Source: Persicaria tinctoria | Lineage: Eukaryota > Streptophyta > Magnoliopsida > Caryophyllales > Polygonaceae | Assembly (NCBI GenBank): GCA_037127255.1 | Contig: JBANSL010000004.1 | Location: 33,982,467-34,046,466 of the forward strand | Direction: 5' to 3' | Length of the DNA: 64,000 nucleotides | Shown: positions 31,452-44,175 of the stretch, piece by piece | How the letters are laid out: each line of letters starts with the position of its first letter | How positions within the stretch are numbered: the first letter of the stretch is position 1 | The notes under the pieces: generated by a model | The model's database searches: none | The model's input: the letters and a program-made list of their open reading frames with translations, nothing else | Told to the model about the DNA's origin: nothing | Position numbers and translations under genes: made by a program

Positions 31452-32159
31452 ATCAAGGAGAAGATCAGCAAAAAAAACTGTACATCAAAATATAATTCCT
31501 ATTTCAAAAAATGTGTAGTTTATGTATTAGGGAACAAATTCTTAATTTATAATATTGTAATATTTGAGTTCCCAATATTAATATTAATAGAAAATTATTT
31601 TATCATGGTATGATACCTTATTGAGCAATTTAAATCTGCAATTTCTTATATTACATTAAGCATTAAAATAACATAAATTATGGATAAATCAGACAAATGG
31701 GATAGAAAAAAAACTTGGGGATATATGTGAACAACAGAAACTTCAAACAGTATAAAACAACTTTAATTTATAATTGAACATAAGATGATTAAATTTGAAC
31801 ACCATTTATTTATAATTGAACATCGCAATATTCCATTTGCATTCATTACTGATACAACAACACAACATACTTTTAAATGTGCACAACAAAATTTTAAATG
31901 TGAACAACAAAGAGTTATTTTGGACAAATGGGTAGAGATTGCCAGCACACCCCATAAATGAATTAAATCGTCATTTTCCAAGATTTCGAAACACTATACA
32001 ATTAAAAAAAACCCTTTTAATTATATAAATAACATTAACTAAAAAATGAATCAATAAAGTGGGAGGGAAAATGAAAAAATTTAAAACTATATTATTGCAC
32101 ATGCACAATATGATTTAAAACTATATTTTTTTGTTGGACCACTATTCTATCGAAAATAC
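31452..32159. other. AT-rich spacer
   Basis: Non-coding. Repeated TTGAACAT and GTGAACAACA words (31730-31920) and TGCACAATATGATTT (32101-32115) recur in similar form at 34940-35020 on the other side of the LINE relic, suggesting that one block was split or duplicated. Confidence 0.4.
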
Positions 32160-34880
32160 TAGGACATTGTTGGACCATCAATCACTAAGGCTATTAAAGG
32201 TTTTTTCAGATAAGGGAAAGTGCTACGCCAAATCAATCAAACCTTTATCACTTTGATCCCGAAATGCGAGAACCCATCCACAATGAACAACTACAGACCA
32301 ATCAGCATGTGCTCCACTATTTACAAAGCGATTGCTAAAATAATCGCGGAAAGATTGAAAAGGATACTTATAAAAATCATTCACCCTCTTCGAGGAGCAT
32401 TCGTTGATGACCGAACCATTCAAGATAACGTTCTTATTGCCCATGAAATTTTTCATTCTTTTAGAACAAGGACAAGAAGACAAGGTTGGATTGCGATAAA
32501 ACTTGACATGGAAAAAACCCATGACAGAGTGGACTAGCGATTTTTACTAGCAATCATGAAAAAAATTCGTTTTCTCTACAAAATTCTTCGGGTGGATTAG
32601 AGAATGTATCCAAACTGTGTCATTCCCTGTATTAGTGAACGACGAACCCACTGAAACCTTCCAACCACAAAACAAACTAAGACAAGGTGACCCGATCTCC
32701 CCTTACCTTTTTATTATTGGGGTGGAAATCCTTGCTAGAAATTTACAACAACAGTGTAATGGAACAACAGACTCAATTGGTTTTAAGATAACCCCAAATG
32801 GATCATGAATCTCGTTCTTATCCTTTGCGGATGATACCATGATATTTGCCAAAGCATCACAGGAATCGTGTGCAAAAGGTAAACAAATTATTGACGAATA
32901 CTGCTGAATATCAGGATAAAAGGTTAACTTCCATAAGTCTGCGCTTCAAGTAACCAAAGGAGTTTCTTCCAACCAGAAACATCATATCCAAAGTACTCTT
33001 TTAATAATGAACCAAGTAGCCTTGGACAAATATCTAGGGTGCCCTATAATCAATGGTAGGGTCAACAAAGAAACTTTTGAAGTTGTTATTGGAAAAACAA
33101 AAATGCAACTAACAAAATGGAAAGTGAACTCGTTATCCCAACAAGGACGTTCTGTTCTCATAAAGGCTAACCTCTCGGCCAAACCCGTCTATGTCATGCA
33201 AAACTTTATGCTACCGACAAATGTACACAACGAACTAGATAGAAAAAAAAGATGTTTTTTCTAGAACAAGGATCAAAATTACAAACCACTGTTACGCTGG
33301 GACAAAATATGCAAATAAAAAAGGCAAGGAGGCATGAGAATCCACAAAACAAAGGACATGAAAAAACACTACAAATGAAACTATTGTGGAAAATTCTTGT
33401 GGAACCCCCAAACCAATGGGTTATAATAATAAGGGAAAAATACTGGAAAGATGATGAAATTTGGGAATATAAGAAAAAGAAAAACTTGTCATGGCAATGG
33501 GCCAAACTAATTGACCTAAAGGACGAGTTATGCGCTCGGTTGATCGGGCAAATCGAAAATGGAAAAACGATAATGTTTTGGAAGGACAAATGGTTAAACA
33601 ACGATAGAAATCTAGAGGAAAACGACTAACTCATCAAATTGATGATCAAGAAAAAGTTATAAACTATATTCTGCCGAACAAGCAATGGAATGTAGAAAAG
33701 CTTCGAGAAGTCCTGCCTACTGATATTGTAGAAAGAATTACAAATATTCCCCTTCCTTCGCATGATTTTGGGGATAGAGTATACTAGAAACCTAGTTTAG
33801 ATGGTTGGTTCTCAACATCTAGCGCTCTTGATTTCCTCACAAACTTAAACGACATCGACACAGAGTTGTTCAATGGCATATGAAAAATCGACTGCCCTCC
33901 TAAAGTGAGAAATTTCCTTTGGAAAATGGTGTTGGATGGACTCCCAACAACATCAAGACTACGAAACAAAAGCATACACACGCCCATGGATTGCACCCTC
34001 TGTAACTTCATGGAGGAAGATGATATACACCTCCTGATGGAATGTTCTACTACTTTAAGAATCATAGGCTCAATTGATAGTACTATAGAGTGACAAGTTA
34101 CAAATATTGAAAAAAGCAATCACAATATAAAGATCATTACCAATGAACTATTTCGACATCTAAACTCTGAACAAAAAGCCACTCTAGCTTTCTCTTGGTG
34201 GTGCATTTGGACTAAAAGAAACAAGAATATATTTGAAAACCACAATTTAAGAACAATAGACGAAATGAAAGTAATAATCAAGAACCATATGAAGAGTTGG
34301 AAAAAACTAAAAAACATGAGCTAGATGAAGACGACAACAACACAAGAATAATCAAACCTAGGAGAAACCCTCGCCAAAGGAATATAATTTGATGATGAAA
34401 GCCTGAGGAAGGGGATTTTTAAACTCAACATTGATGGTGCTAAATCTTCGTCCGGTTGTGCTTCTGCAGGTTTCGTGATTAGAAATGATGATGGTGGGTT
34501 GATCGCCTGCGATGCTATATGATGCGGGTAGCTGTCGGTGATTCAGGCTAAGGCAGTTGGGTTGTGGCTCAGGTTGTGGAAGCCAAGAAGAGGGGGATTC
34601 ATAGACTTGTTGTGGAAAGAAATTGTCTCGCGATCGTCAACACCATTAATGGAGCCTGGACGACGCCCTGGGAGATCGAAATTCTTTTTTCGGATGTTCT
34701 CCTCTTGATTGGCTCTTTTGAGTCGGCCTCCGTGTCCCACATCTTCAGGGAGGCCAACAGGGCAACTGACCGTTTCACTCACCTTGCTTTGGCTTCTGAC
34801 TTAGTTTATTGGAGCGACGACCTTGAGTTTCAGACTCTCGTCCGTAAGGACGCTCTTGGGTGGTGGTACAACCGTAGTTG
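32160..34880 (+). pseudogene. LINE ORF2 relic: RT, zinc region and RNase H
   Basis: From 32220 the frame reads INQTFITLIPKCENPS, YRPISMCSTIYKAIAKIIAE and DNVLIAHEIFHSF, the opening motifs of LINE reverse transcriptase. LSFADDTMIFAK at about 32820 is the catalytic FADD box. DKYLGCPIINGRVNKETF and WKVNSLSQQGRSVLIKANL follow, then VRNFLWKMVLDGLPTTSRL and CTLC...EDDIHLLMEC at 33905-34060, the zinc-binding RVT region. After further breaks, FKLNIDGA at 34420 and VSHIFREANRATDRFTHLAL at 34735-34800 are the C-terminal RNase H. The 5' half (ORF1, endonuclease) is missing. More than ten stops or shifts show it is old. It is not the same copy as the endonuclease relic at 2690. Confidence 0.88.
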
Positions 34881-35387
34881 ACACATCCCAAATTCTCGCC
34901 TTGTATAATACCACAACCCATATTTATATATACTAATACATGTGCACAACATATCTTTATATTTGCACAACATGCATTTATTGGTGCACAATGTGATATT
35001 TTTGTTAGACCACACCCACTAGATTTAATTGTAGTTACATAAATTATAAATTCGAGACCCAGGCCATAAAACAGAAACATAAGAGAGCATAAAACAGTAC
35101 ACTTAAACACAAAAAAGCAACAACATAACTAATAGTGATAAAATTCATCAGCACAAGACCTTCCAAATACTACGTTGTTAAATCCCAGACCATTCACAAA
35201 ATATAACACATTATCAACATAAAATACGAAAAGAGTTATACCCCCAAAACAAGTAAACCCCAAAATGGGTATATCCTACCAACAACTGTCTAAACACAGG
35301 GAAAACTGTCCAACCCAACCAAACAAACTTTATTTAACAGATATATACTTATAGAAGAGGCTAACTGTTAACAGTGGCCATTGAATA
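34881..35387. other. Spacer with GCACAA words
   Basis: Non-coding. TGTGCACAACATATC, TTTGCACAACATGC and GGTGCACAATGTGATA occur within 60 bases (34939-34998). Nothing else is recognised. Confidence 0.4.
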
Positions 35388-37420
35388 TCAAGCAAACAAT
35401 ATCTTCTGACCTTGGCCTCCATTTAATGTCAATCTTGCGTGAGACTTGGATGCCTCAAGAACTTGAGTGCGCACCGCATTAACATCTGAGCATATGATAT
35501 CAGCCAAATATTTCTGTCGCATCTTGGATATATTCTTCTCACTTCCTTTATCAAATCCAGGTTTGAATCCCTTATCATCACCAGCCGCATAACATAGACC
35601 CCTGAATGGATCCAATTATCATCACCAGCCCATGGTAGAGTAACATTTGAGGAAGTTGAATTTGTAAATGAATATGACTTAACTATTAATCATTTGTTTC
35701 TCAAATAGTCATTAAGCAAATCTCCCTAGATAAAAAAAGTAATTATATAAAAAGAAAAAGCGCACAATTGAATAAATTAGAAATAAATTTTAATATCAAA
35801 TATATAAAATAAAAAATAATAAAACCAACCAAAAAGTCTGTTGGTGATAAAAACGAGACAGTTGAAGGATCATTAGGAGGGGCAACATCAAGGATTTGGG
35901 TAAGTTTATTCTTCAAATTGAAGACTAGCATGAAAAATTCTTCTTCACGTTCAACAGCAAACACAAACTACAAAAATGCAAAAATCACACATATTTCAAA
36001 AACTAATAAATTTTTTAAAATGATAAAAGAAGTTAATTTATATAAAGCACTAAACAAAAAAAAAACAGTAAAAGTACCATATCAACATCTTTTTGTAGTG
36101 TGAGGAGCCATTGCCAATGAAGAATTGAGTCGAAGAGTAAACTTCTCAAACTGGTTAACAGAGCCCTCAAGAGACACATTGGAGGGAAAATCCTACAGTA
36201 AAGACAAAAAAAAAATAGTAGTTAAAAAAAAGGATAAGATGGACTTGGAACTAACAGACTACAATAGAAATAAAACTTACAGAGGAATGAACTGGCATAA
36301 AAAACTTTAATGGAGAAACATCACTTCTGAATTGTTCTTTATGGTTGAGAAGGACAGACCATGCAGCAATAACACCATAGAACACATAGAAATCCTTTTC
36401 AAGACTTTTCATATCATGTCTACTCACTTCTAAAAACTTGTATTTAAATAGAACCTCACTGCATTGGGAAAAAATAAACATAATATGAAAAAACAACAAT
36501 AGAATCAAGAAAAAATAAAACATAAAATAATGATTAAAAAAAAAACTAAACTTACGTGGGAGAAGTTGTCTTTTTAGCTAAATAGACAGGCACAATACGC
36601 TCAGTGCCAGACACAGAATCATTAATATCAACAATCCTTGAAAAGTAAGGACTCTGCAAGGTTAAAGTAGGTTTGGAAGACCTTCAACCAGCAACATATT
36701 CCACCTTCCCAGCATCTTGTTTTTCAACTATTATACTGAAGTTACGGACACGAGAAGACTTATGTGAAGGCAATGGAATAGAAGATTTCATCTTTTTTTG
36801 TAGACAGCAACGGATTCCTAGTAGCAATGGCACTTACAGGAGGGATACCTTTTGAAGGACAAGAATCAGAAGCTTTTTGGGCATGATCAACCTGATACCC
36901 TTGGTGAAGAGGTATATCCTCCACATATTCTTTAGCAATATTAACAACTACTTCCGGTATCCCTTGAGCGGCAGAAGAAGAAGTTGATGCATCCTTACCG
37001 GTCTTTTTTGCATATTCATGCCCAATTTGTGTATCAATATTATAATTAAACGCAGGATCGGAGCCAAATATGTCAAATGAAGTTACATCATCACAAACAT
37101 TGATTTTCATTTCCCCTTTGTTCTTATAAGCCAACTCAACCTGATTAAGACCCTCATGTAATTCAGGATCTGACCAAAATGGATGTTGGGAGTTATTCCA
37201 AACTGTGTTTGGATTTCCATCCATATACGACTTACCAACTCGATCAGTAATAGGCACATCTGATAGACCCACCAACCCTAACAACTTATTACCCTCACTA
37301 AGAAGTGTCTTAACTTTAGCATCCCCTTGAAGCTCAAATGGGATTTTGGTAGAAAAATCAGCAAAATCATAAATAACAGACGCAAGCACTGATTTCTTCT
37401 GCACAAAAGATTGTATCCAA
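35388..37420 (-). pseudogene. Ulp1-like (C48) peptidase gene, 3' exons
   Basis: Minus-strand exons in order: 37420-36770 (AWIQSFVQKKSVLASVIYDF, then ISDRVGK-like and acidic linkers), about 36780-36557 (VRNFSIIVE, SPYFSRIVDINDS), 36462-36300 (EVSRHDMKSLEKDFYVFYGV, IAAWSVLLNHKEQF), 36192-36080, 35968-35840 (FMLVFNLKNKLTQILDV) and 35620-35388 (GVYVMR in one frame, KYLADIICSDVNAVRTQVL in another). This matches the Ulp1/SENP-type domain of the large proteins carried by plant Mutator-like elements, which cleave SUMO-like tags. The catalytic His region reads EFF and the Asp-Cys before GVYVMR is His-Ser, so it is inactive. The 5' exon lies at 43272-43583, beyond the Pack-MULE-like insertion. Confidence 0.72.
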
Positions 37421-37619
37421 GCCTAAAAATAAAAACAAACACACACACACAACACACACAATTAATATAAAATGCGTCAACTAAATGGGTAAAAAAAATG
37501 GGGTTTTTCGCTAAGTGGACATTTGGGGACCAAATTTTAAGCCATAGGACACAAGAGTTACAATATTAGGTAAGTGTCCACTTTTTCCAATTATACCCCT
37601 GCCTATTATAATCCAATCT

Positions 37620-38075
37620 TGCCTCGTCCCTTCCTGCGGGCTAATCGGAGAGAGAGCGAGAGCGGGGACGGGATGATGAGTGCGAGAGCGGTGTGGACGA
37701 GAGCGTAAACGGCCGAGGTTGTAGCTTCCGTTGTTCGCCGTCGCCGCCGCCGTAACCACCAGTCGCCGCTGCTTCTCCTCCACTGGTCACCGCCGCTGCT
37801 CCTCCACCGGTCGAGAGCTCCGTAGAAGGCTCCTCTCTCTCGATCTGCTCCTCCATCTGTCGACAGTCGTCGTTGCTCCTCCACCGGTCGATAGATTCGA
37901 TGAAGGTTCGTCTCTCTCGGCACCGGGCTCTCCAGATCTCCCCAAACCTGCTCCCCGCCGCTATCCAGATCCGCCGTCCTATCCATCTCGCCGCCTCCTT
38001 CCTCGTCGATTCCATCTCGGAGCTCGCCTTCAAAACTCCATTTTCACTCTCAATTCATACCTCTTCCAGCGGCTA
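37620..38075. other. GC-rich captured gene-like segment
   Basis: High GC (GCCGCCGCCG runs) in sharp contrast to its surroundings, with long open frames on both strands (37731-38120 plus; 37986-37606 and 38033-37641 minus). Composition is like the 5' exon and leader of a plant gene. The frames are Arg/Ser/Pro-rich and not recognisable, and I cannot say which strand was coding. Confidence 0.4.
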
Positions 38076-38290
38076 TGGAGTCTAATCTTTTTGTACAGTA
38101 TGGTTGCAACGTATGTTTGAGGAAATTGTTTTGTGCTCTAACTACAATGCTTTGGGCTATGCATACCACCTGTTTGATAGAATGCCTAAGAGAAATTTGT
38201 TCATGTAAACTAACTACAATGCTTTGGGCTATGCATACCACCTGTTTGATAGAATGCCTAAGAGAAATTTGTTCATGTAAAATTTCTTGA
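38075..38290 (+). pseudogene. PPR protein fragment with a 72-bp tandem duplication
   Basis: ESNLFVQ-like sequence after ATG 38075, then from 38140 LGYAYHLFDRMPKRNLFM, the 'A..LFDRMPKRN' core of a pentatricopeptide repeat of the PLS type. PPR proteins bind organellar RNA. The 72 bases from about 38139 are repeated at 38211, so the PPR core is present twice, each ending in a stop. It is a small captured piece and cannot function. Confidence 0.6.
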
Positions 38291-38739
<449 letters not shown>

Positions 38740-40002
38740 TGCCACCACAACACTCCCCACTCGTAAGGGTCTTGGACACTGTCACCACTATAAAAATAGG
38801 GTTCAGACACTGTAATCAAAGGAAAATCCTAGGACAATGGCACAAATCTTATAGGGACTAATGAGAAGCCAAAATACATGTGGTGGCTGTAATCAAATGA
38901 AACCCCTCTAAAAAGCGTGATAGACACTGTCATCACTATAAATACAAGGTCATAGACACTGTAATCAAAGGTCATAGACACTGACACTCAAAATACATGT
39001 GGTTACATGGTCATAAACACTGTAATCAAAGGGAAATCATATGATAAGGGAAACACAAACCCTATAGGGGCTAATGAGAAGCCAAAATAAATGTGGTGAC
39101 AGTTCTCCTCTAATACATGAATGGGTAAAAGGGTCATAGACACTGTAATCAAAGGGAAATCTTATCATAAAGGAAGAACAAAACCTATAGGGACTAATGA
39201 GAAGCCAAAATAAATGTGATGGGTAAGATGGTCACAGACACTGTAATCAAAATAAAAATAGTGTCATAGCCACTGTCACCATTATAAAAACAAAGTCATA
39301 GACACTGTAATCAAAAGGAAAAACCCTATATACGCTGTAACCAAAATAAAAACAGCTTTATAAACATTGTCTCCACTATGAAAAAACGTTCATAGACACT
39401 GTAATCAAAGGAAAACCCTAGAAAAAGGGAAGCACAAACCCTATAGGGCTAATGATAAGCCAAAATACACGTGGTGACAGTTCTTCTCTAATTTCTAATT
39501 TCTAGTTTTTTAGGTTTTTTGAAAGTAGTGTCACCACAATAAAAAAAAATTAAAAATGTAACTGCTGGTGTAACCACTATAAAAAATAAAGTCATAGATA
39601 TTGTCACCACTATAAAAACATGGTCATAGACACTGTAATCAAAGTTAAATCATATCATAAAGGAAGAACAAACCATATAGGGACTAATGAGAAGCCAAAA
39701 TAAATGTGATGACAGTTCGCCTATAATACATGAATGGGTAAGAGGGTCATAGACACGGTAATCAAAATAAAAACAGTATCATAGGCACTGTCACCACTAT
39801 AAAAACAAAGCCATAAACATTGTAATCAAACGGAAAACCCTATAGACGATGTAACAAAAATAAAAAATGATTTATAGACACTGTCACCAATATGAAAAAA
39901 GGTTCATAGACACTGTAATCAAAGGAAAACCCGAGGAAAAGGGAAGCATAAACTCTAAAGGGGCTAATGAGAAGCCCAAAGAACATGTGATGTACAGTAT
40001 GG

Positions 40003-40075
40003 TTTAGAGTTTAGGGTTAAGTCTTTAGGGTTTAGGGCCAAGGCCCTAAACCGTAAATCCTAAACCCTAAAATGT
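40003..40075. repeat. Telomere-like TTTAGGG palindrome, copy 1
   Basis: GTTTAGAGTTTAGGGTTAAG, then TTTAGGGTTTAGGG, a GCCAAGGC turn and the complementary CCCTAAACC...CCTAAACCCTAAA. The arms could form a hairpin. It recurs at 40475-40545 as part of the array's higher-order unit. Confidence 0.8.
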
Positions 40076-40474
40076 GAAGTACAATACGTCGTTAAGAGAT
40101 GATTGTTGTCACCAAAGGGAAAACCCTATGACAAGGTAAGCACAAACCCTAAAAGGGATAATGAGAAGCCAAAAGACATATGGTGGACGGTTCTTCTTCA
40201 ATATATGAATGGGTAAGAGAGTCATAGACATTGTCATCACTATAAAAATAAGGTCATAGACACTGTCATCACTATAAAAATAAGGTCATAGACACTGTAA
40301 TCAAAGGTCATAGACACTTTCACTCAAAATACATGTGGTTACAAGGTCATAGACATTGTCATCAATATAAAAACAAGGTCATAGACACTGTGATCAAAGG
40401 AAAACCCTAGGAAAAAGGAAGTATAAACCCTAAAGGGGCTAATGAGAAGCCAAAAGAACATGTGATGTACAATA

Positions 40475-40545
40475 TGGTTTAGGGTTTAGGGTTAAGTCTT
40501 TAGGGTTTAGAGAATCCTAAACCATAAACCCTAAAATGTTAAGTA
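40475..40545. repeat. Telomere-like TTTAGGG palindrome, copy 2
   Basis: Same layout as copy 1 with a shorter centre (TTTAGAGAATCCTAAA), about 470 bases downstream. Confidence 0.8.
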
Positions 40546-41064
40546 CAGTACATTGTTAAGAGATGATTGTTGTCACCAAATGGAAAACCCTAGGACAAGG
40601 TAAGCACAAACCCTAAAAGGGCTAATGAGAAGCCAAAAGACATTAGGTGGACAGTTTTCCTTCAATATATGAATGGGTAAGAGAGTCATAGACATTGTCA
40701 CCACTATAAAAACCGGGTCATAGACATTGTCACCACTATGAAAAAAAGGTCATAGACACTGTAATCAAAGGAAACCCTATAGATTTTGTAACGAAAATAA
40801 AAACAGGGTTATAGACACTGTCACCACTATGAAAAAAGGGTCAAAGACACTATAATCAAAGGAAAACCCTACGAAAAGGAAGGCAGAAACCCTATAGGGG
40901 CTAATAAGAAATCAAAATACAAGCGGTGACAGTTCTCCTCTAATAAATGAATGGGTAAGGGGATCATAGACGTTGTAATCAACATAAAAACAGGGTCATA
41001 GACATTGTAACCAAAGAAAAACAAGGTCATAGACACTGTAATCAAAATAAAAAGAGGGTCATAG

Positions 41065-41821
41065 CATGGTTTTTAGGATCGGGATCCTAATGTGGGATCG
41101 AGACAAGGGTGTAGGATCGGATCGTAGGATCGGATCGTAGGATCGTAAGATCCTAGACAGAAATTAAAAATAAAATAAAAACAAACCATCCTAAATAAAT
41201 ACCTTAATTTTAAAATAAAACTAAGTTTTTCCTCCATTAAACAAATTATGTAACTAAAATAGTCCAATAATAAGCATTTAACATTCATAATTTGTTAAGA
41301 ATAATGTCTCAAAAGGTGACAAACAGCCAAGGATAATGTCTTAAAATATGACAAACATACAAGAGATAAATAACACATCCAAATATCCAATGATATCTCT
41401 AGTTTCAAATGTCATCATCGCAATTAACCACATCATGAACAATTTTAGGCGCTCAGACGTGGATTTGTCGAGTTGAGTAATGAAACAAAGGGCTTAGGGT
41501 TTCAATTCAACGTCTTCACTCTTCTGCCTTCAATTTCTAAGGAGATGGGCTACCAAAAAAAATAAAAAATAAAAGGGTCCATCGTATCTAGAAGGCCCAA
41601 TATTCAAACAAAACAAACACAATTACACAAATATGATTTTTACTATGATCGGAATTTTTTTCTAGGATCGATAGATCCTAGGTGGATCCTATTGATCCCA
41701 CACAATCCCATAGGATTCTAGGTGGATCCTAGCACGAAGGAGTCTATATGCCCGATCCGAATCAAAACCTTGCCTAAAATCGTAGAATCGTAAGATCCGG
41801 ATCGGGATCCTAATAACCATG
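41065..41821. mobile_element. hAT-type MITE filled with GGATC repeats
   Basis: Left end CATGGTTTTTAGGATCGGG and right end (reverse complement) CATGGTTATTAGGATCCCG form terminal inverted repeats. They are flanked by GGTCATAG (41057-41064) and GGTCATAT (41822-41829), an 8-base target duplication with one difference, cut out of the tandem array unit. The sub-terminal zones are full of GGATCGTA and GGATCC words; the middle is AT-rich and non-coding. Ends and duplication length indicate hAT. Confidence 0.8.
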
Positions 41822-42167
41822 GGTCATATACACTGTAATCTAATCAAATGAAAAACCCAGTACACTGAATACCAAAAACAAGGTAACCACTACATGTTTC
41901 AATATACAATAACTTTCCAGGGGCACTTTCAATATACAATCACTACATGTTTCAATATACAGGTCACCACTATGTTTCAATATACAATCACTGTAACCAA
42001 AATAAAGTATTAAATGGGGCAACAGAAGCAAAATGGAATTGAACCTCAATTAGCTTGAATACAACTTTTTGTTTCAATATACAATCACTTTCCATGGGCA
42101 CTTTCATAGCTTTAGTCCAAATAAAAAAAGGGAAACGATAACAATAGGAGATCCTACCCTCACGGTC
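41822..42167. other. End of the tandem array and spacer
   Basis: Resumes the array (CATATACACTGTAATC) and changes to ACATGTTTCAATATACAATC repeats (41890-42090). Non-coding. Confidence 0.5.
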
Positions 42168-42275
42168 ATGACTCATGAGCAGGGACATCCGAGAACACTA
42201 CCATGATGAGCCCAGCAATACAGAAAACTACACCAACAAATTTCTTGAATCTATATACTTCGTCTTCAAGAAGGC
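42168..42275 (-). pseudogene. SLC35F-like transporter fragment, captured
   Basis: Minus-strand frame RFKKFVGVVFCIAGLIMVVF followed by SDVPA, preceded in another frame by FLKTKY; a two-base insertion separates the two. This matches a transmembrane segment and the following SDV loop of plant SLC35F-type (DUF914) solute carriers, ten-helix proteins of the drug/metabolite transporter superfamily. Only about 35 residues are present, at the inner right side of the Pack-MULE-like element. Confidence 0.55.
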
Positions 42276-42749
42276 ACGAGGTAGGATAATATGCACTGTT
42301 GTCGGTGTAGACGGACCAGTGCACACCGCGAGTCCACCGGATCGGAGAGAGAGTGTTACCGTGAACCGAGACAGTCAGACGAGAGATGGTGAGAGCACCA
42401 GTGCACCGCCAGTCCGCCACTAATCCACTGGTGTCGGAGATCACCTTGGAGGCTCCACAGTGATCTGAAGCCGAGATCGAGTCCAATCGGCGAACTTGAT
42501 TGAATCGCAGTTCCAGCGTCGGAGAAAACAAATCGACGAGGAATCAATCAAATTCGAGTGGCGAGGAATCGATCAAATTAGATTCGAATTCAGAAGCTGA
42601 TATTTCCATCAAAATTTCCATCAAAAACAGATTTCGAAAGGAACAACGAGGCTGAAATTACTTGGAATTCCGGGAAAAGTGTCGGTGTTGATTGAGGAAT
42701 CGGAGAAGGGAACGACGAAGGATTTGAGAGGATTCCGAGAGGAGGGAGG
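42276..42749. other. Gene-like right inner part of the Pack-MULE-like element
   Basis: GC-balanced, gene-like sequence with overlapping minus-strand frames (42531-42166, 42547-42356) that continue upstream of the SLC35F piece. They are not recognisable. GATCGATCAAATTAGATTCG-like words suggest leader sequence. Confidence 0.35.
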
Positions 42750-42872
42750 CGCCATGGGAGAGGATTCCAAGAGAAGGGAGGCCACGCGAGGCTCTGGACA
42801 TGGAGGCGCCATGGGAGAGGATTCCGAGAGGAGGGAGGCCGCGCGAGGCTCTGGACATGGAGGCGCCATGGC
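42750..42872 (+). repeat. 57-bp coding-like tandem repeat
   Basis: The unit GCGCCATGGGAGAGGATTCC and the following 37 bases occur about 2.2 times. It encodes a 19-residue repeat GAMGEDSKRREATRGSGHG on the plus strand; period divisible by three keeps the frame open (42679-42915). Whether it was ever translated is unknown. Confidence 0.8.
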
Positions 42873-43271
42873 GGTTCTCAGATCAAAAAAAAAAAAACCG
42901 GATAGACAGACCTAAATAAGAGGAGGGAGTAATAGGTAAGGGCAAACTTGGTATTATGAAAATATTTTGGCCATTTAATAGCAAAGAAAAGCCTTTAGGA
43001 CATTTAGTAATTGGTCCAAAGGCCAAAGCCATTTGGACCAAATTACTTCAAAAAAAATTAGCCTCAAAATATATATAAAAAAGAAACAATAAAAGGAAAC
43101 TACAATAAAATGTTAGCACACCAAAGGGGGTTAGATGCAAATAAGTACATTATATTTGAACAACTCACGATTATAAATGCATTGTCAGGGGAATCACAAA
43201 TAGAATACAACAAAACACAAGCAATATTTGAAACTATGAGTCAAAATAAGATTAATATGAAAAAATGTAAG

Positions 43272-43583
43272 AAAAATATTTAAAACCTCAAGGTGGAATG
43301 GATCCTTTCCAGATACAGGGTCTTTATCAGAAAGTTGATAGTTGCATTGAGTAGTGGACTGCGAAGGAAGATTACGAGCAGATACAAAATTGCCCTGAGT
43401 GGAGGGGATAGATTGCCGATCCTGGATCAACCCACACCCAAAACCACCACTTTCAATGTCATCAGTCTCACGCCGACGCAACAATGCAGAATTCAAACCC
43501 ACAGATACAGGGAAAGACTGAGACACCCTCCTATGACTATTATCCATAAGTCCTTTCCGGTGAGCCATTCCGGAATGGTACAT
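43272..43583 (-). pseudogene. Ulp1-like gene, 5' exon beyond the insertion
   Basis: Minus-strand frame from 43583 reads MAHRKGLMDNSHRRVSQSF, then ETDDIESGGFGCG and KDPVSGKDPFHLE, followed by a GT donor at 43271. The next exon in phase is GCTTGGATA at 37420, on the far side of the Pack-MULE-like element. Without that element the intron would be about 290 bases. This positional fit is the main evidence that both parts are one gene. A further short exon (MDSASH, 43924-43906, with a GT donor) may be the true start. Confidence 0.5.
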
Positions 43584-44074
43584 AAATTAAAAAACATTAC
43601 TCCTTAAACAACATTAAAGAAGGAAAAACTCGACAATCAACAAACGACAATAAACACAAACCTTGAGAACACATCAAAACCAACACCACATCCGATCAAC
43701 AATAATCGATGATTAACAGAAATATAGAACAACAATACTCCAGAATCAACAAAAAAAACTCAAAAACCTCATAATCGAAACAAAATCGCAATCTAAAGAA
43801 CAAAAAACCTACCAAACACAGCTCAATCGAACACGAAAACCAACAATAAGTACGAAATCGGAATAATGTAGACAAGAATAACAAAGATTAAAGAGAAAAC
43901 CTAACCGTGCGAAGCTGAATCCATGACGAACAGAGCTCAAAATCGATTTCGGATCGAAAATCACACGAGATGAGCGAAAAGGGAAAAAGCATAAAAAGAG
44001 AGAGATGTGGGTGAAGCGAGTAAAGCAATGAGTCGGAAATAACTAGGCTCGAAGGTAAGCAATTAAATGAAACG
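43584..44074 (-). promoter_or_regulatory. 5' intron, leader and promoter of the Ulp1-like gene
   Basis: On the minus strand a CT-rich leader (TCTCTCTCTTTTTATGC) precedes the ATG at 43924. The candidate first intron is T-rich, as usual in plants. The gene start lies only about 240 bases inside the terminal repeat at 44075-44160, as expected for an element-borne gene. Confidence 0.4.
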
Positions 44075-44160
44075 GGTAGAGAATTAAATTAGCCAGCATC
44101 TCAAAACCCATTTTCACTTTAAGTAAAATTTTCATTTTAATGACCATTTTAAGTTGATCA
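44075..44160 (-). repeat. Terminal repeat of the Ulp1-bearing element
   Basis: Read on the minus strand it gives CTTAAAATGG...TTAAAATGAAAATTTTAC and CTTAAAGTGAAAATGGG. The same string, with small changes, starts the element at 61604-61670 on the plus strand. Both abut a (TA)n tract. It therefore looks like a family-specific terminus; the partner at the left end of this element was not found. Confidence 0.55.
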
Positions 44161-44175
44161 ATATATATATATATA
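44161..44175. repeat. (TA)n tract at an element junction
   Basis: Seven TA units between the Ulp1-bearing element terminus and the E2 terminus. Confidence 0.9.

Larger units (their letters stand above)
38765..41056 (+). repeat. Complex tandem array (GGTCATAGACACTGTAATCA)
   Basis: About 2.3 kb of diverged tandem DNA. The short unit is GGTCATAGACACTGTAATCA with variants (ACATTGTCACCACTATAAAA). It alternates with a longer block containing AAACCCTATAGGGGCTAATG and GAATGGGTAAGAGGGTCATA, giving a loose higher-order period of a few hundred bases. No coding capacity. The hAT MITE at 41065 was inserted into its last unit, which resumes at 41822. Confidence 0.85.

Noticed and set aside
37641..38120. 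Arg/Ser-rich frames on both strands as a real coding gene
   Set aside because: GC-rich composition opens frames in several phases; neither strand shows a domain or a consistent exon structure.
40003..40545. A true telomere or chromosome end
   Set aside because: Only a few diverged TTTAGGG words in foldback form, flanked on both sides by ordinary array sequence.
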